Shown: positions 1 through 13,800 of the stretch, in pieces
Layout of the letters: every line of letters starts with the position of its first letter
How positions within the stretch are numbered: position 1 is the first letter of the stretch
Assembly (NCBI GenBank): GCA_006226965.1
Contig: SBGQ01000065.1
Span: 1 to 57,757, forward strand
Length of the DNA: 57,757 nucleotides
Direction: 5' to 3'
DNA from: a bacterium
GTDB taxonomy: Bacteria > Bacteroidota > Rhodothermia > Balneolales > M1805
Made by a program: the position numbers and the translations under genes
The notes under the pieces: generated by a model
The model's input: only the letters and a program-made list of their open reading frames with translations
Databases searched by the model: none
What the model was told of the DNA's origin: nothing

Positions 1-813
1 TGTAGAAGATTTCAACTCTGATAAAAAGAATTTATAAAAAGGATGTTCATAATTATAAGAATTATAATATGTATTTGTTTCGCTGTTTAGATCATCAAAT
101 ATTTGTTCGAAAAAATTTCCAAACTGAGATATTGAAGTGTTGATTTGATCTTTATTCTTTTTATAGCTATTGAATTTATCAAGAAGTAATTGTAAAGCAA
201 CATTAGTTGCAATGTCCTCAATATATTCTCCTTGATAGCCGTTTTCTATTAATGGGTCTTCAATTTTTAGCAATTCTAAATATCTATTAAAGACGCTTTC
301 GCCCAACACACGCATTTGGCGTCCGGCGTTGTTGAAATAATATTCACGGGTTACTTCTGCGCCGTTCCATTCATATAATCTGGAAATGGTATCGCCTAAA
401 ACGGCATTTCTACCGTGGCCAACGGTTAATGGACCGGTTGGATTGGCACTTACGAATTCAACTAATACTTTTTTACCGGCGTGAACATCGGTTTTGCCAA
501 ACTCAGCACCTTTTTCCAAAATAAAAGCGAGTTGGTCTTGCACCCATTTATTGGTGAGTTTAAAGTTGATGAAACCCTGCCCTGCAATTTCAACTTTGGA
601 GATATACTCCGGATTGTATTGTAGTTTCTCAACCAATTCCTGTGCTATTTGGCGCGGATTTTTTCGGAGAGGTTTCGAAAGCATCATCGCAACATTTGTT
701 GATAAATCGCCATGTTCGGCAATTTTTGGCTGTTCGATAATAAAATCTGGTTTGCTTTCGAGCTCGAATCCGTTTAAAGCTGCATCAATTAATTGAGCGA
801 TATAGGTTTTCAT
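1..813 (-). CDS. argS: Arginyl-tRNA synthetase, N-terminal part (cut by window edge)
   Basis: Charges tRNA-Arg with arginine in the cytoplasm; a class I synthetase. The frame opens with ATG at 813 and stays open to base 1, giving about 271 residues, so the C-terminal half lies outside the window. Residues 1-100 look like the N-terminal tRNA-binding (Add-1) domain. The class I signature follows at residues 123-140, with the core NPTGPLTVGHGR. The first His of the usual HVGH/HIGH motif is Thr130 here (TVGH), while His133 is kept. The downstream segment with REYYFNNAGRQM is typical of ArgS. It is transcribed in the same direction as radC, 66 bp downstream of it. The family call is certain; activity cannot be judged from half a gene. 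Confidence 0.96.
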   Translation of the reverse strand, partial: MKTYIAQLIDAALNGFELESKPDFIIEQPKIAEHGDLSTNVAMMLSKPLRKNPRQIAQELVEKLQYNPEYISKVEIAGQGFINFKLTNKWVQDQLAFILEKGAEFGKTDVHAGKKVLVEFVSANPTGPLTVGHGRNAVLGDTISRLYEWNGAEVTREYYFNNAGRQMRVLGESVFNRYLELLKIEDPLIENGYQGEYIEDIATNVALQLLLDKFNSYKKNKDQINTSISQFGNFFEQIFDDLNSETNTYYNSYNYEHPFYKFFLSELKSST

Positions 814-879
814 GGGTTGGAAACACAATAAAAGGTTAAAAAATCGCACAAAATATACGGTTCTTTTCCTGCTTTTGGG

Positions 880-1596
880 TCAAAAATCCATGAGTCCCAA
901 ACTGGAAAGACTTACGTAAGAATTTCCGGCAATGATAAGGTGGTCAATCAAGTCAATTTCGAAGAGTTTTAAAGCTTGGTGAATCCGTTTGGTGATAACT
1001 TTATCAGCCTGAGAAGGATTTTGGTTTCCGCCGGGATGATTGTGAATAACAACTACACTTCTAGCAGAATCAAATAAAGCCTCTTTTACAATGCGTTGTA
1101 TGTCAATTGTAGTACCTGAAAGATTTCCGGCGGTAAGTTGTTTTTCAGAAATAATGCGAAGCTGACTATCCAGCGTAACCACAATGAACGCTTCGTAAGT
1201 TAAATCTCGGAGTTTACTTATATATCGTTCGCCGATAGCTTCAGGTGAATTCATCTGTTGTTTTATTTTTGAACCGCTTCGTTGAATTCTTCTGCTTAAT
1301 TCGAAAGCTGCCTCCAGCGTTACGGCTTTTACAGAACCAATGCCCGGAATCGTGGATAATTCTTTCCAACTTTTTTTAAATAAACCTTCAAGATTATTGG
1401 ATTTTTGTAAGATAAATCGGGATGTATCTAACACATTCCTGCTTTTTGACCCCGTTCTGATTAATATGGCTAAAAGCTCTGCATCCGTTAAATATTCCGC
1501 ACCAAATTGCATCAATTTTTCACGCGGTTGTTCTTCTGATGGAAGCTCTTTTACGGTTTGTAAGGAAATTGGAATATCATCAACTGAATAGTGCAT
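880..1596 (-). CDS. radC: RadC family JAMM/MPN protein
   Basis: A 238-residue protein of normal family length. Residues 20-110 carry the UPF0758 N-terminal helix-hairpin-helix region (LTDAELLAILIRTG; IPGIGSVKA). Residues 115-238 form the MPN/JAMM domain, with the putative zinc and catalytic residues Glu135, His185 and His187 in HNHPGG, and Asp198. RadC was historically linked to DNA repair, but that role is doubtful. The JAMM motif predicts a metalloprotease-like or DNA-related hydrolase whose true substrate is unknown. The start is the ATG at 1596. An antisense frame across its 5' half is a shadow. It is the first gene of a minus-strand pair with argS and diverges from the giant adhesin gene. 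Confidence 0.95.
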   Translation of the reverse strand: MHYSVDDIPISLQTVKELPSEEQPREKLMQFGAEYLTDAELLAILIRTGSKSRNVLDTSRFILQKSNNLEGLFKKSWKELSTIPGIGSVKAVTLEAAFELSRRIQRSGSKIKQQMNSPEAIGERYISKLRDLTYEAFIVVTLDSQLRIISEKQLTAGNLSGTTIDIQRIVKEALFDSARSVVVIHNHPGGNQNPSQADKVITKRIHQALKLFEIDLIDHLIIAGNSYVSLSSLGLMDF

Positions 1597-1685
1597 TACA
1601 TTACGCTTAATTTATTTAGGAAGTAGATGCTCTTGTTAAATAAATCTTACAGGTTTGATGCGATGAAATACTCTTGGTTACCAGG

Positions 1686-1715
1686 TATTTCTTTTTAAAT
1701 ACTTAAAAAGAAATA
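1686..1715. promoter_or_regulatory. 13-bp perfect inverted repeat in the radC/adhesin divergent region
   Basis: The left arm is TATTTCTTTTTAA (1686-1698) and the right arm is its exact reverse complement (1703-1715), separated by 4 bases (ATAC). It lies about 90 bp upstream of radC and 154 bp upstream of the adhesin start, between divergent genes, so it does not end either gene. A T6 run follows on the plus side, so a plus-strand terminator shape exists but has no gene to serve. It may be an operator or an mRNA leader hairpin. AT-rich palindromes also arise by chance, so the role is open. Confidence 0.4.
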
Positions 1716-1868
1716 AGTTTTTTCAGAAACCCGTTTTAGTGCTTAGCGTTAATGGTTTCATAAAATCAACTTTGTTACTACCTAATTAATAATTTTTGAT
1801 TTAACTAAGCTCAATTTTGCCGATATTTACAAATCTGTGAATATGATGGTTGAGCTATAATCCTGTTG

Positions 1869-4800
1869 ATGAAAATCTTTAATCAAATAGCAATTGCATT
1901 TATTTTGGTGCTCGTTGGGGTATCGACTGGTTTGGCACAAACCGGATACTATAGAAGTGTGGTTGCGGGCTCGGGAAATTGGTCAAATACGGCTTCTTGG
2001 GAATATTCCGCAGATAATATTTCGTTTGGTGTAATTACTACAGAAGGATATCCGGGGGAGTTGGGTATTCCTACATCCGTTTTAGTACGAGACGGTGATA
2101 CCATTGTATTAGAAGTGAGTCCTGCAAATGCAATCGGTGCGTTAACAGTTGGAGAAGGTGCTTCAGGTGTGTTAAGTTTTGGTGATGATGCAACAGTAAG
2201 GACGTTAACGATAAGTAATAGTGTTACAATCGCTTCCGGTGCATCGGCATCTTCAGCATCATCCGCCGTTCATGTCTTAACAATTGGCGATGATTTAACT
2301 GTAAACGGAACATTCGATGGGTTTACATCAGGTACTCAAGCGATTAATGTGAACTTAACGGGTGCGGCATCAATTATTTCGGGCTCAGGAACCATCGAGT
2401 TTAACACCGTTACATTTAATCATACAGGAACAACTACAGTAAGCACTAACTTTAGCGTACAAAATCAATTTTCAATTACCAATACAGGTACTGTTAATTT
2501 AGGCACTTCAACCATTAGCGGCACCGGAGCTACAGACACCTTTTCGATGAGTACCGGAACTTTGGTAATTGGTGGTACTAATACATTTCCGGGCGGTTTT
2601 GAAACCATCACATTAACCGGGGGAACCGTTCACTATGCGGGTTTAGCGCAGACCGTTGCACATCAGGAGAGTGATGGCGGTCCAATTGCTTATAATAATA
2701 TTCAAATTTCAGAATCTGTCGCAGCTGCAAATGCCAAAACCTTAGGCGGTAATTTAGATATTAACGGTTCGCTTACATTGGAAACCGGTGTTGATTTTAA
2801 CCTTGGAACATCAACCATAAATATTGCCGGAAGTTGGGTTCAAAACGGAACAATTAACTACACGGTTGGTACCTCGCACGTTGTTTTCGATGGCGCCGGA
2901 TTTCAACAAATAAACAACCCGATAAATGCCGATCCGATTGAGTTCTACACATTTACGGCATCCGGTGGAGGAATAATTAGTATTGGCGCTGCTAGTACAA
3001 CATATATTCATGAAGATTTCTCTTTAACTAGCAATACAGGAATTACATCCGCTTCTAATGTGTATGTAAGAGGAGATTATTCAGTTGCATCGGGAAGTTC
3101 TTATCAGCAAACTGCAGGGGTAATTGTTTTTGATGGTAGCGGAGCTCAAAATATTGACGTCAATAATTCAACATTTATCAATACATATTTTGATAATGGT
3201 GCCCCTTCGCAAAAAACACTTTCCGGAAATTTGAGTTTATCTGGGTTGTTTTATGTTTACAATGATGCTGATGTGACAGATGCAGGAATTGGTCAAGCGC
3301 ATACACTCGTAAATATTCGAATTGATGGCGCGGTGAATTTTCAGGGAACAGTAATGGCTTCTGGGCAGATTTACGATAACATTGATAATGCAATCGATTT
3401 TGGAACTGCCGATTTAATTATGAACGCCGGTCAGATTAATACCAATAATGCGTTAACTGTACACGGAGACGTAACAATTAATTCCGGAACGTTTAATATT
3501 CTTTCAGGCGCATCACTCACGGGTAATACTCAATCATTTACGGTTAATTCCGGAGCAGTTTTGGATATTGATGCGAATGATGGATTCCCGACAGGGTTCT
3601 CTAGTTATTCCTTAAGTCCAACATCGACGGTTTCTTATACTTTAAACGGAGCACAAGTAGTTCGCGGTGGTTTAAGCTACGGTGAATTAGAACTGGGCGG
3701 CGGAGGTACAAAAACACTCGACGGTGCTGTTACCGTTTCATATTTTGTTGATTTGAACAATGCGGTTACAGCCGATTTTTCAACATTCACGCATACAATC
3801 AGAGATAGAATCTATAATAACTCAGGTTCAACATTTACTTCATCAGGAACAGTAAATCTGTTTATTAGTGATGGTGCTAATTATGAACTCATCGATGAGG
3901 GAACGTACACGTTTTCAAATTTGGTGATTGATACCGATGCGTTAACAGGTTCTTATATCTATGATATCAGTGCAGATTTAACGGTAAACGGTAATTTAAC
4001 GATTCAAAACTCAGGCGGAGATGCTATAAATATTGCCGTTATCGACATGAACACATACACCTATTCCAATGATGGTGGTGATGTATTAACTGTTGGTGAT
4101 CATCTTGAGATAAGAACGGCAGGAGCGAGTTCGCTAGAATCAACCGTCAATTCGTTTTTATCGAATTCATTTAGTTCTCAATCCATTGTGCATTACAATG
4201 GTACAACAGATCAAAATGTTACCAATGTTATAAGTCCGTACGGAGCATTACACTTTAGCGGTAGCGGAAATCGAATCGCAACCGGTGCATTAGATGTAAA
4301 TGGTTTAATCTCTGATAGAGGCGGTGCGTTTTTATTTGATTTAGGAACCTTTACACACAACTTTGCCGGGGATTTTTCATTTGATGGTGATAATACAACC
4401 ATTGGAACATCAACGGTAATTTTTGACGGTGGTAGCCAGTTAATTTCTGATGTCGGCAACCCGGGAACACTCTTTTTCTACAATGTTACTTTTGCAGGAA
4501 CAGGTACAAAAACACTTGATGATAATTATAACATTGAAGGTACAGTAACAATAAATCCAAGTATTACTGTTGATGCATCTTCTAACGATGTTGATATCTA
4601 TTTAGCCGGAGACTGGACGAATAACGGAACGTTTACCCAATTAACAGGCGAGTTTTATTTCGACGGAACCGGCGGAAATCAAAATATCAGCAACGCTGTA
4701 AATTCATTTGGAAACGTGTTTGTTCAAAAACCTTCCGGTGTGCAACAAATTACGTTACTGAACGATTTGGTTATCTCCGGTTCACTCCAAGTGAATGCAT

Positions 4801-7800
4801 CCAATACATTTACAACAGGTACAAATGATGTATATATCGGCAATGATTTAACAATTCAGGCCGGCGCTGTCTGGGATCAAGATATTGCATCTGTATTGTT
4901 TTTTAACGGAACAACACTTCAAGAATTAAACTTATTAGAACCTACTTCTGTTTTTACGAATATTACATTTCAAAACAGCGGTGAAAAACGAAATGACAAT
5001 AATGCATTAAATGTAGATGGAGATTTAATAATCGAGTCGGGAAGTACATTTAATGCAGGAGCATTTGTAATAACAGTTGCCGGAGACTGGACAAACAATG
5101 GTTCATTTACACAAACAGGTTCAGTTCAGTTTGATGGTATTGCCCAAACTATTAACGCCTCGACTTTTAACAGGGTTTTGTTTTCAAATTCCGGTACTAA
5201 AACGCTGGGCGGCGGTATTACAGTTACGGATGATATTATAATCGATGCAACCGTAACATTAGATGTATCGGCATCAAATTATGCGATTACAGTAGGAGAT
5301 GATTTTACCAATAACGGGACATTTAACGCCCGAAACGGTCTTGTTACGTTTAATGGATTGACTGGGTTTCTAACTACTGGCGGAAGCAGTTTCTACACCG
5401 TAAATTTCAACAAAAATGCAGGCCAAATCATGAATTTGGCGGATAATTTGGATGTGAACAACAATTTGAGTGTTTCATCGGGAGAGGTTGAAATGGACGG
5501 CAACGATATTACTTTGTTTGGTTCATTAACCATTGCTTCCGGTGCTGTATTAGATCCGAATTCTACTGCTTCTGATATCACTTTTGACGGAACATCCGGT
5601 TCACATACCATCCAAACATCAGGGAATTTACTCCGAACGATAACCGTTAATGCTTCTGGCGCAAGTTATTCCTTGGCTGATGATTTAACATTGTATGCCA
5701 ATCATAGTTTTACGCTCACAAATGGTTCTTTCAGTTTAAATACAAATACGTTTTCCTTACAAGGCACGGGTGATGTAATAGTAAACGGCGGAACATTTGA
5801 TATTGATGAAAACGCCATACTTCAAATTCCAAACGGCAGAAGCATCACAAATAATGGCGGGGTTTTCAGAGTTGTCGGAACGGCAGGAAATCCAGCAAGA
5901 ATACAAAGAAACGGTGCAACAGGCGGATATACAATTACACAAACTTCCGGAACATTTCATGCTTTGTATTATGAAATATTCAATACTCAAACCACGGGTT
6001 TAACCATTTCCGGAGGCTCAATTGATGCTACAAACAATTTTAGCAACGGTACATTTTCGAGCGGCTCAGGTACTCAATACCTGAATGTGTCCGGCATCAC
6101 CATTACCGGAATAATTGCAGATAATGTCATTTTTGGTTCCGGCCCTACCTATAACGTTACAAGAACTTCCGGAACGGGTGTTATTACTTTTGAAGACGCA
6201 ACGGGAACACTTGCCGGAGAGGCATACGAAAACGATGGCGGTTCTTTAATTGACTGGACCTTTCCTGCGGGTATTTATTGGGATGGCGGCGGAGATGCCC
6301 TAACCTGGTCTGATGATTTAAACTGGAGCGGTAATACTGCGCCGACATCAGGAAGTAATGTATATCTAAACCATGATTTTGTTGGAACAACATATAGTGT
6401 TTCCATTGATGACTCTGATGCAGAAGCAAACAGAGTAATACTTGACGCACAAGGCGGTAATCCAATTACATTAACCATAACCTCAGGATTTGATTTAACG
6501 GTTACTACCAGTTTTCAAATTGGTGCTTCAACTACGGTTGTGTTAAACGATGCGTCATCCGTTCTTTCAATAGCTGAGTCGTTCCAGAACGCAGGAACTT
6601 TTACACATACTAACGGCTTACTTCGTTTTAACGGTAGTTCAGGGAGTCATTTATTAAACTTCGGCGGTAGTTCAGTCTATAATTTTGAGATGGATGCCAA
6701 TGGAACAACGTACACCTTAGCATCTGCACTAGATGTAAATAATGACATCACCTTAACCGATGGAACGCTTAATGTCTCAACCAGTAATTTTGCTCTTACC
6801 GTTGGCGGCGATTGGACAAACGTAGGATTGTCAACCTTTCAGGCACAATCTGGTACAGTAACTTTCGATTTGGGCGGAACCGGTACACAGACGATTTCCG
6901 GCGGACCGTTTTACAACTTAACACTAACGAACGGAACGGGTTCGGGAACAGCTACCAAGCAACTTACTGGAAACGTCGATATCAATAACACGGTTATTAT
7001 TAATGCGAATACCATTTTCGATGCGCAGACGAATAACTTATATGTAGGCGGAAACTGGACAAACAATTCTTCAACAGGTGCCCTTACACAATCCGGAACA
7101 GGGTCTGTAACGTTCGATGGAAGCGGAAATCAAACCATTGATAACGGAAGTTTTGCAACAACATTCAATAACCTGATAATTACTAATACGGGAACGGTAA
7201 CCTTAGCGGCAAACTCAAGTGTAAACGGTAACGCTCAAGTAAGTTTTAGTACGGGTACCTTTAATCTTTCAACATTTACATTAAACGGTGTAGGCGGCTC
7301 GAACTCATTTACGGTTTCAGACGGGTCTATAATTCAATTGTATGGAAGCAATTTTCCTTCAACTTTTGAAAGTATTGATTTAGCAGCAAACTCAACGGTT
7401 CAATATCGAGCAAACAGTAACCAAAACGTAGCTGCTGCAACGTATGGAAACTTACAATTCTTAAGAAGTAATGCAGGAAATCTTCAAACAAAAACAGCTT
7501 TAGGAGATATTTCTGTTGTAGGTGCACTTACAATTGTTGACACCGATACCGAATTTAACTTAAATGGAAACACACTCACCCTAACAGGAAATCTTTCGCT
7601 ACCAACGGGTGGACGTGCGATAGTTTGGGGCGGCGGAACAGTAGAGCAAAATAATACTGTCGATTTCAATTTTGATGCTGATATTACAGAGTGGCCAAGC
7701 TTAGTTTTAAGCGGTTCCGGTACAAAAGATTTATTTACCAATATTAATGTTACAGGTGATATTACCGTTCAAAATGGGGTGAATTTTAGAATGGACGCTT

Positions 7801-10800
7801 TTACTGTAACAGGAACAGGTGGCGTTCAGGATTTTACAGTTGATAATGGTGGTCAATTAAGGGTAAGAGTGCCGTCGGCTACATCAGTAGCGTTCCCTAC
7901 AAACTTTGATACCTACGGTTTGGGTGCTAATTCAACCGTGACAATCGACGCTTCAATACCTCAAACTATTTATACAGCTGTTACTTACGGAAATCTGACT
8001 TTGGGCGGAGGGTCAACCGCAACTATTGACGGAGACCTTTATGTAACCGGTAATTTTACATCTGGAACGGCAACATTTTTAGATAATAACTTCGATTTAT
8101 ACTTCTCGGGCAGCGATATCCAATTGAATAATTACACGGCATCAGTTGGTACAAAAGTAACTTTAGACGGAACGGCACAAACCTTAAGAGAATCGGTTAC
8201 AAACACATTTAACCTACAAGAAATCGTATTTGCAGGTTCCGGTACAAAAACACTAGCTGACAATGACACCTATGATGTAAACGGAAATATTACCGTAAAC
8301 CCTGGTGTAACGGTAGATTTTTCAAGAAATATGACGTTTTCCGGATCAACGTTTACCGATAACGGAACATTCAATCACACATTAAATACGATAACATTTG
8401 ACGGTGCGGCACAAAGCATAATTACCAATTCGAGTACAGCCTTTTATTCATTGGTATTTACAAACGGAACGGCTAAAACGTTTACTACACACGGAGCCGA
8501 TATTAATGGAAATATCACGATTGATATTGGCGCGAGTCTGAACTTGGGCTCATTTGATTATACATTGGGCTATACCGGAGCAAACTTTATTGTAAACGGA
8601 ACTCTAAATGCAGCATCAGCCAATTTAACATTAGATGGCGCGAATCCGGATTTACCGGCTGGTTTTACAGTTAATGATTTAACGCTTAGTACCACCGGTG
8701 ATGTTGATATGACCGGAAGTATAGATGTAAACGGCGATCTTACTATTGGTCAGCAATTGGATGTGAATAACGCAGCCTATACGATTAATATAGGTGGCGA
8801 TTTCATTAACAACGGGATTTTTAATGATTTTAATGGTGATATAACATTTGACGGTGCGAATGCCAGTGTTTCCATTCAATCAAATGGTGCTTCGTTTTAC
8901 AATGCAACCTTTTCGCCATCGGTAGGAACGGTTTATTCATTGACATCAGCATCCAATCAAATAGAAGCGGGTTTAACAATTGGAGCCAACACCAATCTGG
9001 ATTTAAATGGTAAGGCATTAACACTAGGTTCCAATATTGCCGCCGGAAAAACTGCTACTGTAAACGGAACGCTAACAATCGATGATAATTCAGTATTAAC
9101 GATTGATAACAACAATACAGCCTATTCAATTACGGTAAACGGAACCTTGAACATGGTTGGTTCGGCGTTGAATATTGCAACTCTTACCAGCATAAATCAA
9201 GCAAATACAAGAAGAACAGCGTTAACGGTATCAGCAACCGGAACTGTACATGCGAGATATTATTTAATAGAATATTTAGATAATAATGGATTGGTTTTAA
9301 CCGATGGGGCAACTGTTGACGGTACAAATAACTTTAGTGATGGTTCATGGACGAATATTGTTACAGCAACAGGTGGTCCATACTATTATTTACAGACAAA
9401 TTCGGTTCCGATTGGCGGCACTATTTCAAATGTAAGTTTCGGATTCTCTGGTACACCAATTCCCGCAACTCATTATAACGTTCAACGTGATCCGGCTGCC
9501 GGAACAACTATTACATTTGGAGGAACAATTTCAGGCACCTTGGGCGGTGAAGCTTATGAAGATGATAGCGGTTCTAAAATTACTTGGCCAGCAGCTTCAA
9601 GTGCCATTTGGACAGGTTCGTTCAATACGGATTGGAATCAGGCTGCAAACTGGAACACGCTTTCAGTTCCACTATCAACAACTGATGTAACCATTCCACT
9701 GGTAACGAATAACCCGAGAGTTACAACTGCAAATGCAACCTGTAAAGATTTAACGATTACAAACGGCGCATTAACACTAGAAAATGGATTCGATTTAGCC
9801 ATAACCGGAAACTTAGTAATCGGTACGAGCACAAATGCCGGGGCTTTAATTGTGGCTTCATCAACATCTGAAATTGATATTGCAGGAAGTTGGACAAAAG
9901 GAAGCAATGGTATTTTCACAAATGGTAGTTCAACCGTAACCTTTAACGCTTCGTCAGGTTCTGTAACGATAACACCTGGAACATCTGCCTTTAACGATGT
10001 CGTTTTTGACGGAGCGGCCACATTTATATTAGCCGGTACTATACTAGATTTTAACGGTGATATAACCATAAATAGCGGAGTTGTAAATCCATCAACAGGG
10101 AATTATACCATTACGCTAGCCGGAGATTTGAATAATGCGGGCGGTTCAATAAACAATGTAACAAACGGTTTAATAACACTCGATGGTGCCGCTCAGGCAA
10201 TAACAGGAGTCACAATAGACCAATTAACAGTTGCCGGTACTGGAAGTAAAACATTTAATGGTTCCAACACCATAAACGACAATTTAATTGTTTCTTCAAC
10301 ACTGGTTACTGCTGTTGGAGCAACCTTGGATATAAACGGAACGGTTACAATAAATACAGGCGGAACGTTTAATAATCTTGGCGGCGGAACACATACGGTT
10401 GCCGGTGCTTCTTGGTCGAATTCAGGAACCTACTCAGGAACAGGTACCATTAATTTTGACGGCGGAAATCAAACAATAAATGCATCTGCTTTTGCAGGGC
10501 TGGAGCTCTCCGGTACTGGTGTTAAAACATTGGGCGGCAACCTTACATTGTCGGGCGATTTAACTCTTAGAAGTACATTTACAAGATTAGAATTAGTTAC
10601 TTATACCCTTACACATTCAGGTTCCGGAACAATGACTGTTGAAGGGGCTCAGACCATTTATGTGAATGGTTCAAACAATTTTCCAAGTGGTTTTGCCAGT
10701 TATGTGTTGGATGCTACATCAAATGTATATTACAGAAGTACAAGTGGCCAGACAATTCGTGGAGGCATTTCATATGGAAACCTGCATTTAAATAATGCAA

Positions 10801-13800
10801 ATACAAAAACACTTGGTGGGAATATAATTGTACAAACCGATATTACTTTTAATGATGCCACATTAGATGTTTCTGTAAATAACTATTCCATTAATGTTGG
10901 CGATGACTGGAATAATCAAAGTACAGGTTCTTTTATTGCCCGTTTAGGTGATGTTACGTTTGATGGTTCGAACTCGGTTGATGTACAGGAAATAAACTCG
11001 TCCCTGTCAGGTACAAAATCATTTTATAAACTCACAGTAAACAAAACGAATGGTTCACTTCGTGTTGATGACCAAAACTTAACTGTTGCCGATAACCTTT
11101 CAATTATTGACGGAACATTTAACCCCAATAACTTACAGATAAATATCGGTGGTTCATTAGACAATACAGGCGGAGATTTTTCACAATCCGGAATCGTTGT
11201 TTTTACATCAACAAGCGGAGCAGAAAATATTAGAAGTAATGGTTCAAGTTTCCTTGATGTAACAATAAACGGTACAGGAACCATCTTTACGATTCAGGAT
11301 AATTTTACAGCGAACGGAAATTTCTTATTAACGGCTGGTACATTAGATGCAAACGGTAAAACAGTTACACTAGGGGATGGCGCAACAGATATTGTAACAA
11401 TTGACGGTACACTTGATATTGATGCAAATGCAATTTTGGCAATCGGAAATACTGTAAATATTACCGTGAACTCCGGCGGAACAATTCGTGCCGTTGGAAC
11501 CGCAGGAAATCCGGCGACTGTAACCCGCTCAATCACAGGTAACTATGCTTTTCTTGTAAATGGTACTATTCATGCCAATAACTATGTATTTGAGTATATG
11601 GATGCAAGCGGCATTCAAATCAGTAATTCGGGCACTGTTGATGCAACCAATAACTTTAGCAACGGTACATTCACAAACGGAGTGGCGAGTGGAACCTTTT
11701 TACGAATAGAAAACACCCAAACCTTAGCAATCGATAATATAAGTTTTCCTACTAATCCGGGTGGAGCGGCATCAAATGTTACAAAGGTATCTTCACTTTC
11801 CGGAGTAATAACTCTAACAAATGCATCTGGTGCCTTTTCCGGTGAAGTTTACGATGATGATCCGAACGATTTAATTGATTGGCCAACTCCTGTAATATTA
11901 ACATGGACGGGCGGAACAAGTACAAACTGGTTTACAGCTACTAACTGGTCGGCAAACTCTGGGCCTAATATTGTTCCCACCGGTGCTGAAGATGTTATTA
12001 TTGCTACAGCAACTAATCAACCAATTATCAATACTTCCGGTGCTATCACCAAAAATATAACAATCAATTCAGGTGCTGTTTTAACTATAAACACAGCTAA
12101 TGAAACAGGTAATGATTTTGAAATTCAGGGAAATTTAACCTTAAACGGTACATTGGCCGGAACCAGTAGCTCTGATACCATTTTAGTTGCAGGTAGTTGG
12201 ACACGTGGTGGTTCAGGAGTGTTTACTCCGGCATCGGGGACGGTGATTTTTAATGGTACATCTGGAGCGTATACCATTAGTAATGGCGGAACCGGATTCT
12301 ACAATTTTGCCGTAAATGCTACGGCTTCTTATACACTTGCATCTAATATGCTCATCTCAAATAATCTGAGCATTGTTTCAGGTACACTAGATGCTTCTGC
12401 TTCGAACTATTCGATTTCAGTTGGTAACACTTGGACAAATGCAGGAACATTTACTCCACGCTCAGGAACAGTAACATTTACTCGTGCAACGGCCGGAACA
12501 GTTAATGTAAATAACGGAAGTTCTGCATTTAATAACTTAACTATAAATGGCGGTGCATCAACTATTTTTACCCAGAATACCAATGGTTTGACCATCAACG
12601 GAAATTTAACAATTACGAATTCAACCTTAGATTTGAATAGTTTGAATTTGGTGATGGGCGACGGAACAGGCTCTGATATTTTAACCGTAAACGGTACGAT
12701 TGATATTGATGCAAACGCACAATTAAAAATGGGTGCAAGCTCTACTATTCAGGTTCAGAGTGGAGGGGTGTTTAGAGTTGTTGGTTCAGATGAATCTAAT
12801 ATTGCAACTATTACTAGGAATTCAACAGGTACATACACTTTTATAGCTTCTAGCGGATCAACAGTACATGCCCGTTATTATGCGTTAAGTTATATGGGTG
12901 CCAATGGAATACAAATTCAAAGTGGTGCCACAATAAACGCTGTTAACAATTTTTCTGACGGAACGTTTTCGAATGGAACGAGTGGCGGAAGGTATCTGGA
13001 AATCATTTCTTTAGGTACAAATCATATTGCATCAAATGTTACATTTAATTCCGGCCCGACAAAAAACGTGAGAGCTACAAGCGGAACCGGAAATTATATT
13101 GAGTTTGAAGATGCTACAGGTCTGCTTTCTGGTCCCGCTTATGAAGATGATGATGCTTCGGCAACTACAGGAGCCGTTCGTTGGTCTTCAACTTCAACAA
13201 TTTATACATGGACAGGTGCTTCCAATACAGATTGGAATACTTTAGCAAATTGGGATGACGGAATAGGAGTTCCTCTTTCTTTACCTGATGCAAGTATTGA
13301 TGTAGTAATTCCAAATGTGGCCAACGACCCGATAATTTCAGCCGCTGATGCAAATGCAAACAATCTAACTATTCAGTCGGGTGGTGTGTTAGTAATTAAT
13401 TCAAACAGAAGTTTAACCTTGGCCTCAAGTTTTACAAATGGTGGTACACTAACCATTTCCAATGGCTCAACATCAACTTTATCTGTTGGTAATAACTATT
13501 CGAATTCCGGAACAGTGACATTTGGAAACGCATCAACAGTAGAGTTTACCGCTGCCACGGGTATTAAGTCCTTAGCATTTGGCGGATCATCACTAAACAA
13601 TCTAACTCTAAACGGCGCTGCGACATTTAACCTGACATCAAACTTAGATGTAAATGGAAATTTGACTATTTCCGCCGGTGTTTTAGACGTAACAACAAGT
13701 AACTATCAAATTAATGTTGCCGGAAATTGGACAAACTCAGCAACGTTTACATCTCGCTCCGGCCGTGTCATTTTTGATGGATCTGGTGCGCAAAATATTG

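Noticed and set aside
494-796. Plus-strand 100-aa frame
   Set aside because: It lies wholly antisense to argS, which has a clear family signature.
9638-10069. Minus-strand 143-aa frame and similar frames antisense to the giant adhesin
   Set aside because: Repetitive Thr/Gly/Asn-rich codons leave long open frames on the other strand. No signal peptide, family motif or ribosome site is present.
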